Positions 1 to 7,130 of a DNA stretch of 7,247 bases are shown piece by piece. The DNA lies in assembly GCA_902580265.1 (NCBI GenBank), contig CACHJY010000040.1, forward strand, positions 1 through 7,247. The letters run 5' to 3'. Source of the stretch: an uncultured Alphaproteobacteria bacterium (GTDB lineage: Bacteria; Pseudomonadota; Alphaproteobacteria; Rhodobacterales; Rhodobacteraceae). The translations under genes and the position numbers were made by a program. Every line of letters begins with the position of its first letter. Within the stretch, counting starts at the first letter, position 1. The notes beneath the pieces are model-generated. The model ran no database searches and was not told the DNA's origin. It worked only from the letters and a program-made list of their open reading frames with translations.

Positions 1-943
1 TGAGCAAGTTTCCATAAAACTTATCGTCACTTTCAATTAGTTCACCAAAATCTTTTGCCCCAAGGTAGGCTGTGGTGAAACCAATTTTTCCTGCAGCATC
101 CTGAAATTCCTTTGTAGCAATAGCTGCTTTGGCTGCATTATCAAGTTTTGATATAACATTGGCTGGAGTACCTGCAGGAGCAGCTAACCCTCTCCACATT
201 ACTATATTTATGTTTACTCCCTGCTCCTTTGCAGTTTTTACATTTGGTAAAACCGATACACGCTGATCACCTGTGACAGCCAAAACATTAAGTTCTCCAG
301 CTTGAGAATAAGAAGCAAATTGACCTGGCCACTGAATTGCCGCGTCTATTCGCCCAGCCAGCAATTCTACCGGAGCCTTTCCTTTACCGTAAGAAATATA
401 AGCCACTTTATTTGACACACCCAATTCGGCAAATAGCGCAGCAGAGGTCAAATGGGTGAAAGACCCTTTACCAGATATACCAACCTTGAGCTTTCCATTC
501 ATAGATTTAATCCCATCTACCATGTCTTTCAAGCTTTTCCAACCCGTTGAGCTGTTAACAGCTAAAGCAGGTACCTCAGTAGAAACTCTAGCTATGGGAG
601 CAAAAGCTGAATAGTCAAACTTGATTTTACCTGTGTGGTGAGATGTATTTATGGAATTTGAATTCCAGACTATATTATAACCATCTGGAGCGGTTGTAAC
701 TAGATAAGAATATCCAGTTGCTCCTCCTCCTCCAGTTCTACTAACAGGAACAACTGGTTGACCAAGCTCCTTAGACATAAGTTCAGAAAACAATAACGCT
801 ATTGATTTTGCAGTTCCGCCGAATAGAACAGTCATATCAACTGGTTTCTCCGGATATTCTGCCTTTGCAATTGAACCTATACTGAGAAGAGCAGATATTG
901 CTAAAGCTAATACCCCTCCCTTAAAAATCATTAATTTTTTCAT
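1..943 (-). CDS. Bug/TctC-family tripartite tricarboxylate transporter substrate-binding protein (3' end cut off by window edge)
   Basis: Periplasmic solute-binding protein of a tripartite tricarboxylate transporter (TTT), which captures small carboxylated molecules and passes them to TctA/TctB-type membrane proteins. I translated 314 residues from an ATG at 943. The first 28 residues form a signal peptide (MKK, hydrophobic core, cleavage expected after AKA) followed by EYPEKPV, the usual start of mature Bug proteins. There is no lipobox cysteine. Further family marks are RTGGGG with TAPDGYN about residues 70-90, GRIDAAIQ in the second half, and APAGTP near residue 265. Family members are usually about 320-330 residues, so only the last few are missing. 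A strong ribosome site (GGGGAG at 949-954) lies 5 bases before the ATG. It is the last visible gene of the operon, 29 bp after the molybdopterin gene. The membrane subunits are not in view and may lie to the left. The ligand cannot be read from sequence. Confidence 0.93.
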   Translation of the reverse strand, partial: MKKLMIFKGGVLALAISALLSIGSIAKAEYPEKPVDMTVLFGGTAKSIALLFSELMSKELGQPVVPVSRTGGGGATGYSYLVTTAPDGYNIVWNSNSINTSHHTGKIKFDYSAFAPIARVSTEVPALAVNSSTGWKSLKDMVDGIKSMNGKLKVGISGKGSFTHLTSAALFAELGVSNKVAYISYGKGKAPVELLAGRIDAAIQWPGQFASYSQAGELNVLAVTGDQRVSVLPNVKTAKEQGVNINIVMWRGLAAPAGTPANVISKLDNAAKAAIATKEFQDAAGKIGFTTAYLGAKDFGELIESDDKFYGNLL

Positions 944-972
944 TTTTTCTCCCCTTTCTTTTTTGTGGAAAA

Positions 973-2034
973 TTAATTAAGTTGGCTCCCATTTTCTTTA
1001 TGGGACCATTTGGGCTTTTTTTGCCCTAGCACTCCAATATCCTTTCCACTTTTCTGATTTTTGAGTGCAATTAGTATTTTTTCTGGTGTGGCCGGTAACG
1101 ATGTGATTCTAATTCCAATAGCATCATATATCGCATTCATGATTGCTGGAGCTGTAGGAACTAAGGAAGGCTCTCCAATCCCTTTTGCTTTTAATGGGCT
1201 CTTGGGATCAGGGTCCTCAACAATTATGCTATTAATCTGTGGAATATCTAAAGAAGTAGGCAGAATATATTTTGCAAAGCCATGTGTAATTGTATGGCCT
1301 TTATCTGTTATATACTCTTCCATCAGCGCCTGTCCTAACCCTTGAACTACACCTCCTTCAATCTGACCCTCTACCCCCCTTGGGTTTATAGCACGCCCAA
1401 CGTCATGTGCAGCCCAAATTCCTAAGACCTGAACCTCACCTGTCCAGGTATCTACTTCGACCTCGGCAACCTGTGCCCCAAAAACATATGCCTGCCAAGG
1501 ACTACCAGATCCATTTTCTGGATCCAGTCCTGTTCCATGAGCTGTGAAAGAAGCAGCCCCCACTGGAACGACCCCTCTTTGTTTACATATAGCCACTGCC
1601 TCTGCCATACTCATATGGAAATTAGTTTTTCTTGCAGAAATTTTTCCGTTGAAAGCAGTTAATTCATCTATTGGCACTTCCCAATAGTCCGCTATTTGCT
1701 CAAAAAGCATCATTCTTGCTTCACGCGAAGCAAGTGCGACAGAATTTCCTATCATATAAGTTTGTCTAGTTGCCCCAGCATGGGCAGCTTCAGGTGATCT
1801 TGAGGTATCATTATCCCCAATAGTAACATCCTCTGGTCTAATTCCCATTTCTTCAGCAGCTATCTGAGCTAAAACAGTTAGAATTCCCTCCCCAATTTCT
1901 GTCACCCCTGTTACCACTTTTGCAGTCCCTCCATCATCAAGCTCTGCCCAAGCCCCAGCCCTATCTATAGTTGCTGTCCTAGCAATTCCGTACCAACTTG
2001 CTGCCATTCCTCTTCCACGTTTCTTTCTTTGCAT
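973..2034 (-). CDS. Molybdenum hydroxylase, C-terminal molybdopterin-binding subunit (NdhM-like, xanthine dehydrogenase family)
   Basis: This encodes only the second molybdopterin-binding half (MoCoBD_2) of a xanthine dehydrogenase-type Mo subunit; the first half is in the gene upstream. Counting from the ATG at 2034 (353 residues), GVTEIGEG lies near 43-50, AGATRQTYMIGNSV near 86-99, DVGRAINP near 211-218 with a glycine-rich GQIEGGVVQGLGQ after it, and KGIGEPS near 284-290. The Glu of GIGEP (about residue 288) corresponds to the catalytic base of the family. The ATG forms TGATG with the stop of the previous gene, so translation is probably coupled; a TTG one codon earlier (2037) is a less likely start. 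The upstream ribosome site is weak (a purine-rich run), which agrees with coupling. A separate medium Mo subunit of similar size (37 kDa) is known in Eubacterium barkeri nicotinate dehydrogenase. Alternatively the two genes are one fused gene broken by a one-base frameshift. The family call is firm; the substrate is unknown. Confidence 0.9.
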   Translation of the reverse strand: MQRKKRGRGMAASWYGIARTATIDRAGAWAELDDGGTAKVVTGVTEIGEGILTVLAQIAAEEMGIRPEDVTIGDNDTSRSPEAAHAGATRQTYMIGNSVALASREARMMLFEQIADYWEVPIDELTAFNGKISARKTNFHMSMAEAVAICKQRGVVPVGAASFTAHGTGLDPENGSGSPWQAYVFGAQVAEVEVDTWTGEVQVLGIWAAHDVGRAINPRGVEGQIEGGVVQGLGQALMEEYITDKGHTITHGFAKYILPTSLDIPQINSIIVEDPDPKSPLKAKGIGEPSLVPTAPAIMNAIYDAIGIRITSLPATPEKILIALKNQKSGKDIGVLGQKKPKWSHKENGSQLN

Positions 2035-2036
2035 CA
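2032..2036 (-). other. TGATG stop-start overlap joining the two molybdopterin subunit genes
   Basis: The stop TGA (2036-2034) of the FeS/molybdopterin gene shares its A with the ATG (2034-2032) of the next gene. This arrangement commonly couples translation by re-initiation, giving equal amounts of two subunits. The reading frame changes by -1 here. Frame 2 is closed by a TAA about 20 bases upstream, so any true fusion would have to change frame within the purine-rich stretch just before the overlap. Confidence 0.75.
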
Positions 2037-3911
2037 AGACGCTCTTTCTTTCTTATGTGTATCAGAATTAAACCTTGCTCCTAAAGTACAGGGATTTCTA
2101 GTGTCTGGACCATTTAGATCTTTTCTATGATCTCCTCTGACATTTGGAGGTCCCTTCTGCCACCGTGAACCTTTTTCAGCCGCCTCCAAAACCCTATCCA
2201 ATGAAGCTGTTTCAAGTTTTTGTTGGGTATGGGTTTTTGATCCTACTTTCATCATATTTATGCGCCTTATTTCAAAAGGATCTATATTCAATTTTTCTGC
2301 AGCAATATCCATCATGCTCTCTGTAGCAAATTGCGCTTGCATTCCCCCAAAAGTTCGAAATGCACCAGATGGTGTGTTATTTGTGTAGACTGCGGTCGTA
2401 TCTACTTTAAGATTTTTGACTTCATAAGGTCCGCATGACAAGATAGCAGCTTTTCTCATCACCCCCTCGCTAGACATTCCGTAGGCCCCACCATCTGAAA
2501 GCATAGAAAACTCAACAGCCGTTATCCGGCCAGATTTTGTTAAACCCATTCTGTAGTTTACCTTAGAGGGATGCCTTTTTGCGGTAGAAACAATACTTTC
2601 TTCTCTGGTAAAATTAATTTGCACCGGCTTATTAGTTTTTAGTGCTCCTAAGGCCAGTATGCCCTGGTAGATCATATCCTCTTTACCACCAAAACCACCC
2701 CCAACGGGGCTCATAATAAATCTTACTTTATTAATTGGTTTATTAATTATTTTGGCCAGCATATGGCGATGATGAGTAATGTTCTGTGATGGGGATATAA
2801 CAGTTAAAACATCATCTTGATCAATGTAGGCAATTCCTGCTTCTGGTTCTAGGTACGCGTGTTCTACTTGCTGGGTAGAAAATGACTCTTCTATTACAAT
2901 ATCCGCTTCATTAAACCCCTTTTCTAGATCTCCCTTACGTATAGGAATATGCTTAACGATATTATTTGGAGCATAGTTATGAATTGAAGGAGAGCTTTTT
3001 TCCAATGCTTCCGAGGGATCAAACACGCCTTCTAAAACCTTGTACACAACGTTTATCTTACTAAGAGCTTTACGAGCTGTTAACAAATCATCTGCAATAA
3101 CTGCTGCCACTGCCTCTCCAACATATCTAACTTTTCCAGTTGCCAAAATCGGCTGGTCATGTACGAAGACACCAAATCCATCTTCACCCGGAACATCTTC
3201 TGAAGTGATCACACACGAAACCCCACTGATTGCTTCTGCTTCACTGAAATCGATTGATTCAATTACAGCATGGGGGTACGGCGATCTCAAAATTTGCATT
3301 TGTTGCATTTCAGGAATTTTCATATCGGCGGCATACTTAATTCTTCCCGTTACTTTTGCAGGAGCATCTAGTCGGCGCACATTTGCTCCGATAAAGCTGC
3401 TTTCAACAAAGTCTTCTTCAAGAACCTTTTCATCAATATTGCCCAGTAATATATTCTTAGCAATATCTACAGCTTCAAAGATCTTTGTATAACCGGTACA
3501 TCTGCATATATTGCCACCTAGCCTTTCTTTTATTTCTTCTTCACTTGCAGAAGGGTTTTCTCTCAGGGCTGAGGTTGCGGCCATTACCATTCCTGGTATA
3601 CAGTAACCACATTGACTTGCGCCAGTTTTATAAAATGCTCTTTGAACTTGGGTTAAGGTGCCAGGGGACGTCAAACCCTCTATAGTCTGAAGCTTTTTAC
3701 CATTTGCCTTACCAACAAGCATTAAGCAAGATTTAATTAATTTTCCATCAACAAAAACTGAGCATGTTCCGCACTCTCCTGCACCACAGCCTTCTTTTGC
3801 ACCGGTAAGATTTAAATCGTCTCTAATAAAGTCTAAAAGACGAGTATGAGGATAAACCTCTTTTTCAACTTCTTTGCCGTTTACCTCAACATTAATTTTG
3901 ACTTTAGACAC
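2034..3911 (-). CDS. Molybdenum hydroxylase: fused [2Fe-2S] domain and N-terminal molybdopterin-binding domain (NdhS-NdhL-like fusion)
   Basis: Core subunit of a xanthine dehydrogenase-family hydroxylase, 625 residues. Residues 1-155 are the iron-sulfur part: a ferredoxin-like domain with C42, C47, C50 and C62, then the helical domain with QCGYC (C101, C104) and CRC (C136, C138), so all eight cluster ligands are present. After a linker, the aldehyde oxidase a/b hammerhead domain begins near 180 (RRLDAPAKVTGRIKYAAD) and the first molybdopterin-binding domain follows, with GGGFGGKED at 404-412 and GAFRTFGGMQ at 516-525. It stops at about residue 570-580, where normal Mo subunits continue into their second half, and ends in a 40-45 residue polar tail I do not recognise. 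The start is GTG at 3911, with AAGGA 8 bases upstream, overlapping the FAD gene by 8 bp. In many relatives the FeS protein is separate, so the FeS-MoCo fusion plus split Mo domain is distinctive. Confidence 0.9.
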   Translation of the reverse strand: MSKVKINVEVNGKEVEKEVYPHTRLLDFIRDDLNLTGAKEGCGAGECGTCSVFVDGKLIKSCLMLVGKANGKKLQTIEGLTSPGTLTQVQRAFYKTGASQCGYCIPGMVMAATSALRENPSASEEEIKERLGGNICRCTGYTKIFEAVDIAKNILLGNIDEKVLEEDFVESSFIGANVRRLDAPAKVTGRIKYAADMKIPEMQQMQILRSPYPHAVIESIDFSEAEAISGVSCVITSEDVPGEDGFGVFVHDQPILATGKVRYVGEAVAAVIADDLLTARKALSKINVVYKVLEGVFDPSEALEKSSPSIHNYAPNNIVKHIPIRKGDLEKGFNEADIVIEESFSTQQVEHAYLEPEAGIAYIDQDDVLTVISPSQNITHHRHMLAKIINKPINKVRFIMSPVGGGFGGKEDMIYQGILALGALKTNKPVQINFTREESIVSTAKRHPSKVNYRMGLTKSGRITAVEFSMLSDGGAYGMSSEGVMRKAAILSCGPYEVKNLKVDTTAVYTNNTPSGAFRTFGGMQAQFATESMMDIAAEKLNIDPFEIRRINMMKVGSKTHTQQKLETASLDRVLEAAEKGSRWQKGPPNVRGDHRKDLNGPDTRNPCTLGARFNSDTHKKERAS

Positions 3912-4824
3912 TTAGTTCTTCCTTTCTGCTGAATAGGCTATGTGTTGACGTGATACAATTGTCAACGGCTTCTTCTAGAGCCGCTCTTACAAAATTTACT
4001 ATTACTTCTTTTCGATAGTTTACTCTTGTTCTAGAGGCTACAAGTTCTGCTGATTTTTGAGCTGCTTTAATTATAATTTCTGTTGAAACTTTCTCCCCTG
4101 TGAGTTCGTTCTCAATGTCGTATAATCGAGAGGGCAACGGTCCTATACCTCCTACTGAAATTCTAACATCTGAAAATTTATCTTCTAAAGGATTAAGCCG
4201 TACCAACGCAGCACAACAAGCAACAGAGATCACTAGGGATCTCCGTTGACCAACCTTTTGAAAAGACCCTCCATACCCAGGAGTTTTATCCAATATTATT
4301 TTCGTTGCTATCTCATTTTTTCTTATCTTAGTTTTGCCTGGGCCCTCTATAAAATCGGCAACAGGTAAACTCCTGAGATGCACCTCTTTATCTATTAAAG
4401 CAGCAAGCTCAATGTGACCATTTGAAACTAATACGGATGGGGTTCCATCTGCAGCTGGAGAAGCATTTATTATGTTTCCAATCAATGTTGCTTGCTCTCT
4501 AATTTGATCATCAGCAAACCAAACAGCACAAGGTGGCATGCATGGTAGGTTATTCTGGAGAAACTTATCACGGAGAAAGTCTTGAAACACAATATTTGCA
4601 CCTAGACTAATCTTATTCTCACCTATCTTATAAGACTGCAAGTCAGAGATACCAGTAATATCTATCAATTCCGCCACCTGAACATCTCCCTTTCGGCCTT
4701 CTCGAGCGGCGGGAAGTATGTCTGTTGCTCCCGATATTACAAGACTTCCCTCCGAAGCTTCGGTCAAAATATTAAGTGCCTCGACCAAAGTCTTGGGCGA
4801 ATGATATTTATCACATGTTAACAA
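3904..4824 (-). CDS. Molybdenum hydroxylase FAD-binding subunit (xanthine dehydrogenase / CO dehydrogenase medium-chain type)
   Basis: This 306-residue flavoprotein carries electrons from the iron-sulfur clusters of the hydroxylase to the outside acceptor through FAD. The PCMH-type FAD domain shows SGATD at 31-35 (the VGGTD motif of relatives) and ATLIGNIINASPAADG at 112-127, the pyrophosphate/isoalloxazine loop. FQKVGQRRSLVISVACCAA near 190-208 marks the junction to the C-terminal CO_deh_flav_C domain (VRISVGGIGPLPSR). There is no insertion of the kind that carries a [4Fe-4S] cluster in 4-hydroxybenzoyl-CoA reductase. The start must be TTG at 4824: an in-frame TAA ends two codons before it, and the only nearby ATG is in another frame. 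An AGG-containing ribosome site lies 9 bases upstream. The gene sits 19 bp after the dehydrogenase gene and overlaps the next by 8 bp. Length matches NdhF-type subunits. Confidence 0.92.
   Translation of the reverse strand: MLTCDKYHSPKTLVEALNILTEASEGSLVISGATDILPAAREGRKGDVQVAELIDITGISDLQSYKIGENKISLGANIVFQDFLRDKFLQNNLPCMPPCAVWFADDQIREQATLIGNIINASPAADGTPSVLVSNGHIELAALIDKEVHLRSLPVADFIEGPGKTKIRKNEIATKIILDKTPGYGGSFQKVGQRRSLVISVACCAALVRLNPLEDKFSDVRISVGGIGPLPSRLYDIENELTGEKVSTEIIIKAAQKSAELVASRTRVNYRKEVIVNFVRAALEEAVDNCITSTHSLFSRKEELSV
3920..3924 (-). promoter_or_regulatory. Ribosome binding site for the GTG-started FeS/molybdopterin gene
   Basis: AAGGA on the minus strand lies inside the end of the FAD subunit gene, 8 bases before the GTG at 3911. 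It supports the GTG start and independent loading of ribosomes despite the 8-bp gene overlap. Confidence 0.6.
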
Positions 4825-4833
4825 AGTCTCTTA

Positions 4834-4838
4834 CCTTC
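4834..4838 (-). promoter_or_regulatory. Ribosome binding site supporting a TTG start for the FAD subunit
   Basis: The minus strand reads GAAGG followed by 9 bases and then TTG at 4824. Since an in-frame stop (TAA, 4833-4831) overlaps the spacer and no ATG or GTG is in frame nearby, this site fixes the rare TTG start. Confidence 0.6.
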
Positions 4839-4843
4839 AAAAT

Positions 4844-6007
4844 TTATTCTGCAGCTAATTCACCCTGTAAAACATGCTCATTTTTTACAACTACCTTAAT
4901 GGCATCTTCAACTCTATCCTTTGCATAACGTAACGCCTCTTCTAGATCGTTCATCTTAAAGGTATGGGTGTGTATCAAAGTTGCATCAAACCTTTTCTGT
5001 CTCATAAATGCTTCTGCTCTATGGGTCGCAGTCTTACCTTCTCCACGAATGCCGTAAAGATATATATTGTTTCGAACGACATGGGCAATATCCACTTCAG
5101 CCATTCCGCTAGGGAATGCTGCGAGACAGATCTTGCCACCTCTATTTACCATTTGAGCGGCTTCATTGATACCGCTAGGAGCGCCCGCACACTCGACAAC
5201 GTAATCAACTCCTTTCCCACCGGTTATTTCTCTAACTTTTGAGACAACGTTCTCATTTTTTACATTAATAACATAGTCAGCACCCAACTTTTTTCCTATC
5301 TCCAAACGATTATTACGAGTGCCGGTAAGTATTACAGGTTGAGCGCCTAAGGCTTTTGCAACCGCTACACCCATTAATCCTATTGGGCCGGGACCCGTGA
5401 CTACCACACTCTCTCCAGCTACTAAGCCACCCAATTCAGTTAATCCATACATAGCTGTACCAGCTGTAACAACCAGTGTTGCCTCCTCATCAGACATACT
5501 ATCAGCGACATGTACCAATGTATTTACGTTGTTGACAGCATACTCAGCAAACCCTCCATCGGTAGTAAAACCATTCGCCCTATGCCCTTTATTTACATCA
5601 CCGTAGTTTTTTCCATAATTATGACAAGATGTATACATCCCTTCTCGGCAGCGCTTACATTGCCCGCAACCAGCATGAATTTCAACTGTCACTCTTTCCC
5701 CAATTTTGTATTCATCTACTCCGGGCCCTAAAGCTACAACGGTGCCCATATATTCATGACCAGGGGTAAAGTTTTGATTGTGTGGCAAGCCTCCATTGAT
5801 TTGCGCAGGTGGACCATGATAAATTATTTCTAAATCTGTGGCACAGATGGCAACAGCGTCAATCCGAACCAAAACCTCTGCACGGCTTGGCACAGGAATA
5901 GGTTTTTCTTCCAAAGTAATTTTTCCTGGATCCCCAAGAACCCAGGCTTTCATTTTTTCTGGTATTGGAAATTTATTATCAACCTTTACTTCATTTGGCA
6001 TTTTCAT
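4844..6007 (-). CDS. Zinc-dependent medium-chain alcohol/polyol dehydrogenase (threonine/sorbitol dehydrogenase-like)
   Basis: A 387-residue cytosolic NAD(P)-dependent oxidoreductase of the zinc MDR superfamily, interconverting an alcohol and a ketone or aldehyde. The catalytic-zinc motifs are C55 (CATD) and GHE at 83-85. The structural-zinc loop is complete with C114, C117, C120 and C128. The Rossmann fold has GPGPIG at 205-210. The usual acidic residue at the end of the second strand, which favours NAD, is replaced by TGTR (228-231), which hints at NADP but does not prove it. Length is slightly above the typical 340-350 because of about 15 extra N-terminal residues; the ATG at 6007 has GGAG 9 bases upstream, and a second Met two codons later is possible. 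It lies 23 bp after iclR and 19 bp before the Mo hydroxylase genes, so it probably acts in the same pathway. The substrate is unknown. Confidence 0.92.
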   Translation of the reverse strand: MKMPNEVKVDNKFPIPEKMKAWVLGDPGKITLEEKPIPVPSRAEVLVRIDAVAICATDLEIIYHGPPAQINGGLPHNQNFTPGHEYMGTVVALGPGVDEYKIGERVTVEIHAGCGQCKRCREGMYTSCHNYGKNYGDVNKGHRANGFTTDGGFAEYAVNNVNTLVHVADSMSDEEATLVVTAGTAMYGLTELGGLVAGESVVVTGPGPIGLMGVAVAKALGAQPVILTGTRNNRLEIGKKLGADYVINVKNENVVSKVREITGGKGVDYVVECAGAPSGINEAAQMVNRGGKICLAAFPSGMAEVDIAHVVRNNIYLYGIRGEGKTATHRAEAFMRQKRFDATLIHTHTFKMNDLEEALRYAKDRVEDAIKVVVKNEHVLQGELAAE

Positions 6008-6030
6008 TTTTAAATACTCCTTAATATTAT

Positions 6031-6882
6031 TTATCGTTTCACGTTTCTAATTTTATTTGAAAAAAAATTCGCAGCAGCTATCATCTCTTTTGATAGGTAA
6101 GATCTATAATCCTTGGTTGCGTCTTCTGAGTGAAGACTGACAGAAATAGACCCTATAACTGCTCCTGCACCCTGTCGAATAGCTGCCCCAACGCACACTA
6201 TACCGTTAGAAAACTCTTGATCATCTAAAGAGAACTTTCTTCGCCTAACTAAACGTAAATTTCCAATTAAACCAGAAAGTGAGCAGATAGTATTCTTAGT
6301 GTATTTTTTAATTCCATTTGCCGAAATAATTCGAACTAGTTCCGTATCTGGTATCCAAGCCAAAATCGCCTTCCCAGTAGCTGTTGCGTGCAAAGCAGTC
6401 ATCTTCTCAATTTCGCTAGGTTCATTCAATTTTCTTTTTTGAGTTGGAAAATGTAATTTTGTGAACAAAGTGGTCTCTTTAAGCTCCGCGTACTGGATGC
6501 TATGTCCTAGCTTCTTACCGAGGTCCCTAAGTTCAGTTGCTAAAAAAACTTGTGGCTCTTTTTCTTTCTCGGAAATCTCTAGTAATTCACTTAATCGCGG
6601 GCCTAGAGTATAACCCCTTAACCTTCCTAAATGGGTTAAAAACCTTTTTTGGACTAGGGTAGTTATGAGATGGTGGCAAGTTGAAATATTTAAACCTAAT
6701 AGCTCTGAAATTTGAGAGACTGTTATTTCTGGGCCTGCAGCAGCTACAGTTTCAAGTACTTTCAACGATTTATCGACAGAGTTAATTATTCTACCCTTTT
6801 GATTTGAGCGTTTGTCATCCTCAAAAGCTATAGTTTTAGTTTTCTCTATACTGAGGTTTTGAATTGCATTTTCTAACTTCAT
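6031..6882 (-). CDS. IclR-family transcriptional regulator
   Basis: A 283-residue DNA-binding regulator of the IclR family, commonly controlling catabolic operons in response to a small aromatic or organic acid. A charged N-terminal extension of about 32 residues precedes the winged helix-turn-helix (about 33-95; SVDKSLKVLETVA, then VSQISELLGLNISTCHHLI as the HTH, and GYTLGPRL closing the wing). The effector-binding domain follows, with TALHATATGKAILA at 162-175 and the SLDDQEFSNGIVCVGAAI segment near 218-235, both typical of the family. Neither domain looks broken. The ATG at 6882 has GGAG 7 bases upstream. It is the first gene of the operon and reads in the same direction as the catabolic genes, so it probably regulates its own transcript. 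A perfect palindrome overlapping its promoter is the obvious candidate binding site. Whether it activates or represses cannot be told. Confidence 0.93.
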   Translation of the reverse strand: MKLENAIQNLSIEKTKTIAFEDDKRSNQKGRIINSVDKSLKVLETVAAAGPEITVSQISELLGLNISTCHHLITTLVQKRFLTHLGRLRGYTLGPRLSELLEISEKEKEPQVFLATELRDLGKKLGHSIQYAELKETTLFTKLHFPTQKRKLNEPSEIEKMTALHATATGKAILAWIPDTELVRIISANGIKKYTKNTICSLSGLIGNLRLVRRRKFSLDDQEFSNGIVCVGAAIRQGAGAVIGSISVSLHSEDATKDYRSYLSKEMIAAANFFSNKIRNVKR

Positions 6883-6939
6883 AAAAAAGCTCCTAATAGA
6901 ATTTTTAATAGTTTACATTTTTTTAGCAACCATATTTTG

Positions 6940-6969
6940 ATTATAGCATTGTAAATTTGATAATATCAA
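6940..6969 (-). promoter_or_regulatory. Sigma-70-like promoter of the iclR-led operon
   Basis: On the minus strand the -10 box is a perfect TATAAT (6945-6940) and the -35 box is TTGATA (6969-6964), separated by 18 bp. Transcription would start near 6933, leaving a leader of about 50 bases before the iclR ATG. It is the only good promoter I see; the gaps inside the operon are too short and show none. Confidence 0.65.
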
Positions 6970-6974
6970 ATTTA
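6952..6974. promoter_or_regulatory. Perfect 23-bp palindrome, candidate operator over the -35 region
   Basis: The arms TAAATTTGATA (6952-6962) and TATCAAATTTA (6964-6974) are exact inverted complements around one central base. The palindrome covers the -35 box and most of the spacer of the iclR promoter. A perfect 11-bp arm is unlikely by chance even in AT-rich DNA, and the position suits control by a dimeric regulator, most simply the IclR protein itself. Binding is inferred. Confidence 0.6.
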
Positions 6975-7011
6975 AATATTTGAAATAGATTATTTTATAA
7001 ACCTATTTTTC

Positions 7012-7123
7012 TGACAACACTTTTGACAACAGTTTATGTGATTTTCCTGATAACGCATAAGAAGCATGAGAAAAATAAGAACTATTTTAAAGGGTTGTGA
7101 GAACCCTGATAACTCCTGATAAC
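7012..7123 (+). repeat. Cluster of five TGAYAAC direct repeats
   Basis: TGACAAC occurs at 7012-7018 and 7024-7030, and TGATAAC at 7048-7054, 7107-7113 and 7117-7123, all in the same direction. The last three share the longer form CYTGATAAC or CCTGATAAC. Distances between starts are 12, 24, 59 and 10 bp. The cluster ends 8 bases before the tRNA-Gln fragment. It could be arm-type binding sites of a tyrosine integrase, or upstream binding sites of a regulator of the operon. Confidence 0.6.
7091..7107. repeat. Small perfect hairpin (6-bp stem, 5-base loop)
   Basis: AGGGTT (7091-7096) and AACCCT (7102-7107) pair exactly around GTGAG. There is no clear T-run on either side, so I do not call it a terminator. 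Its right arm touches the fourth TGATAAC repeat. Confidence 0.4.
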
Positions 7124-7130
7124 AATATCA

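Noticed and set aside
3040..3492. 150-residue plus-strand open frame
   Set aside because: It lies wholly antisense to the FeS/molybdopterin gene, whose motifs are certain; composition reflects the other strand. Other plus-strand frames were rejected for the same reason.
7091..7107. Hairpin as an intrinsic terminator
   Set aside because: The stem is only 6 bp and no T-run follows on either strand.
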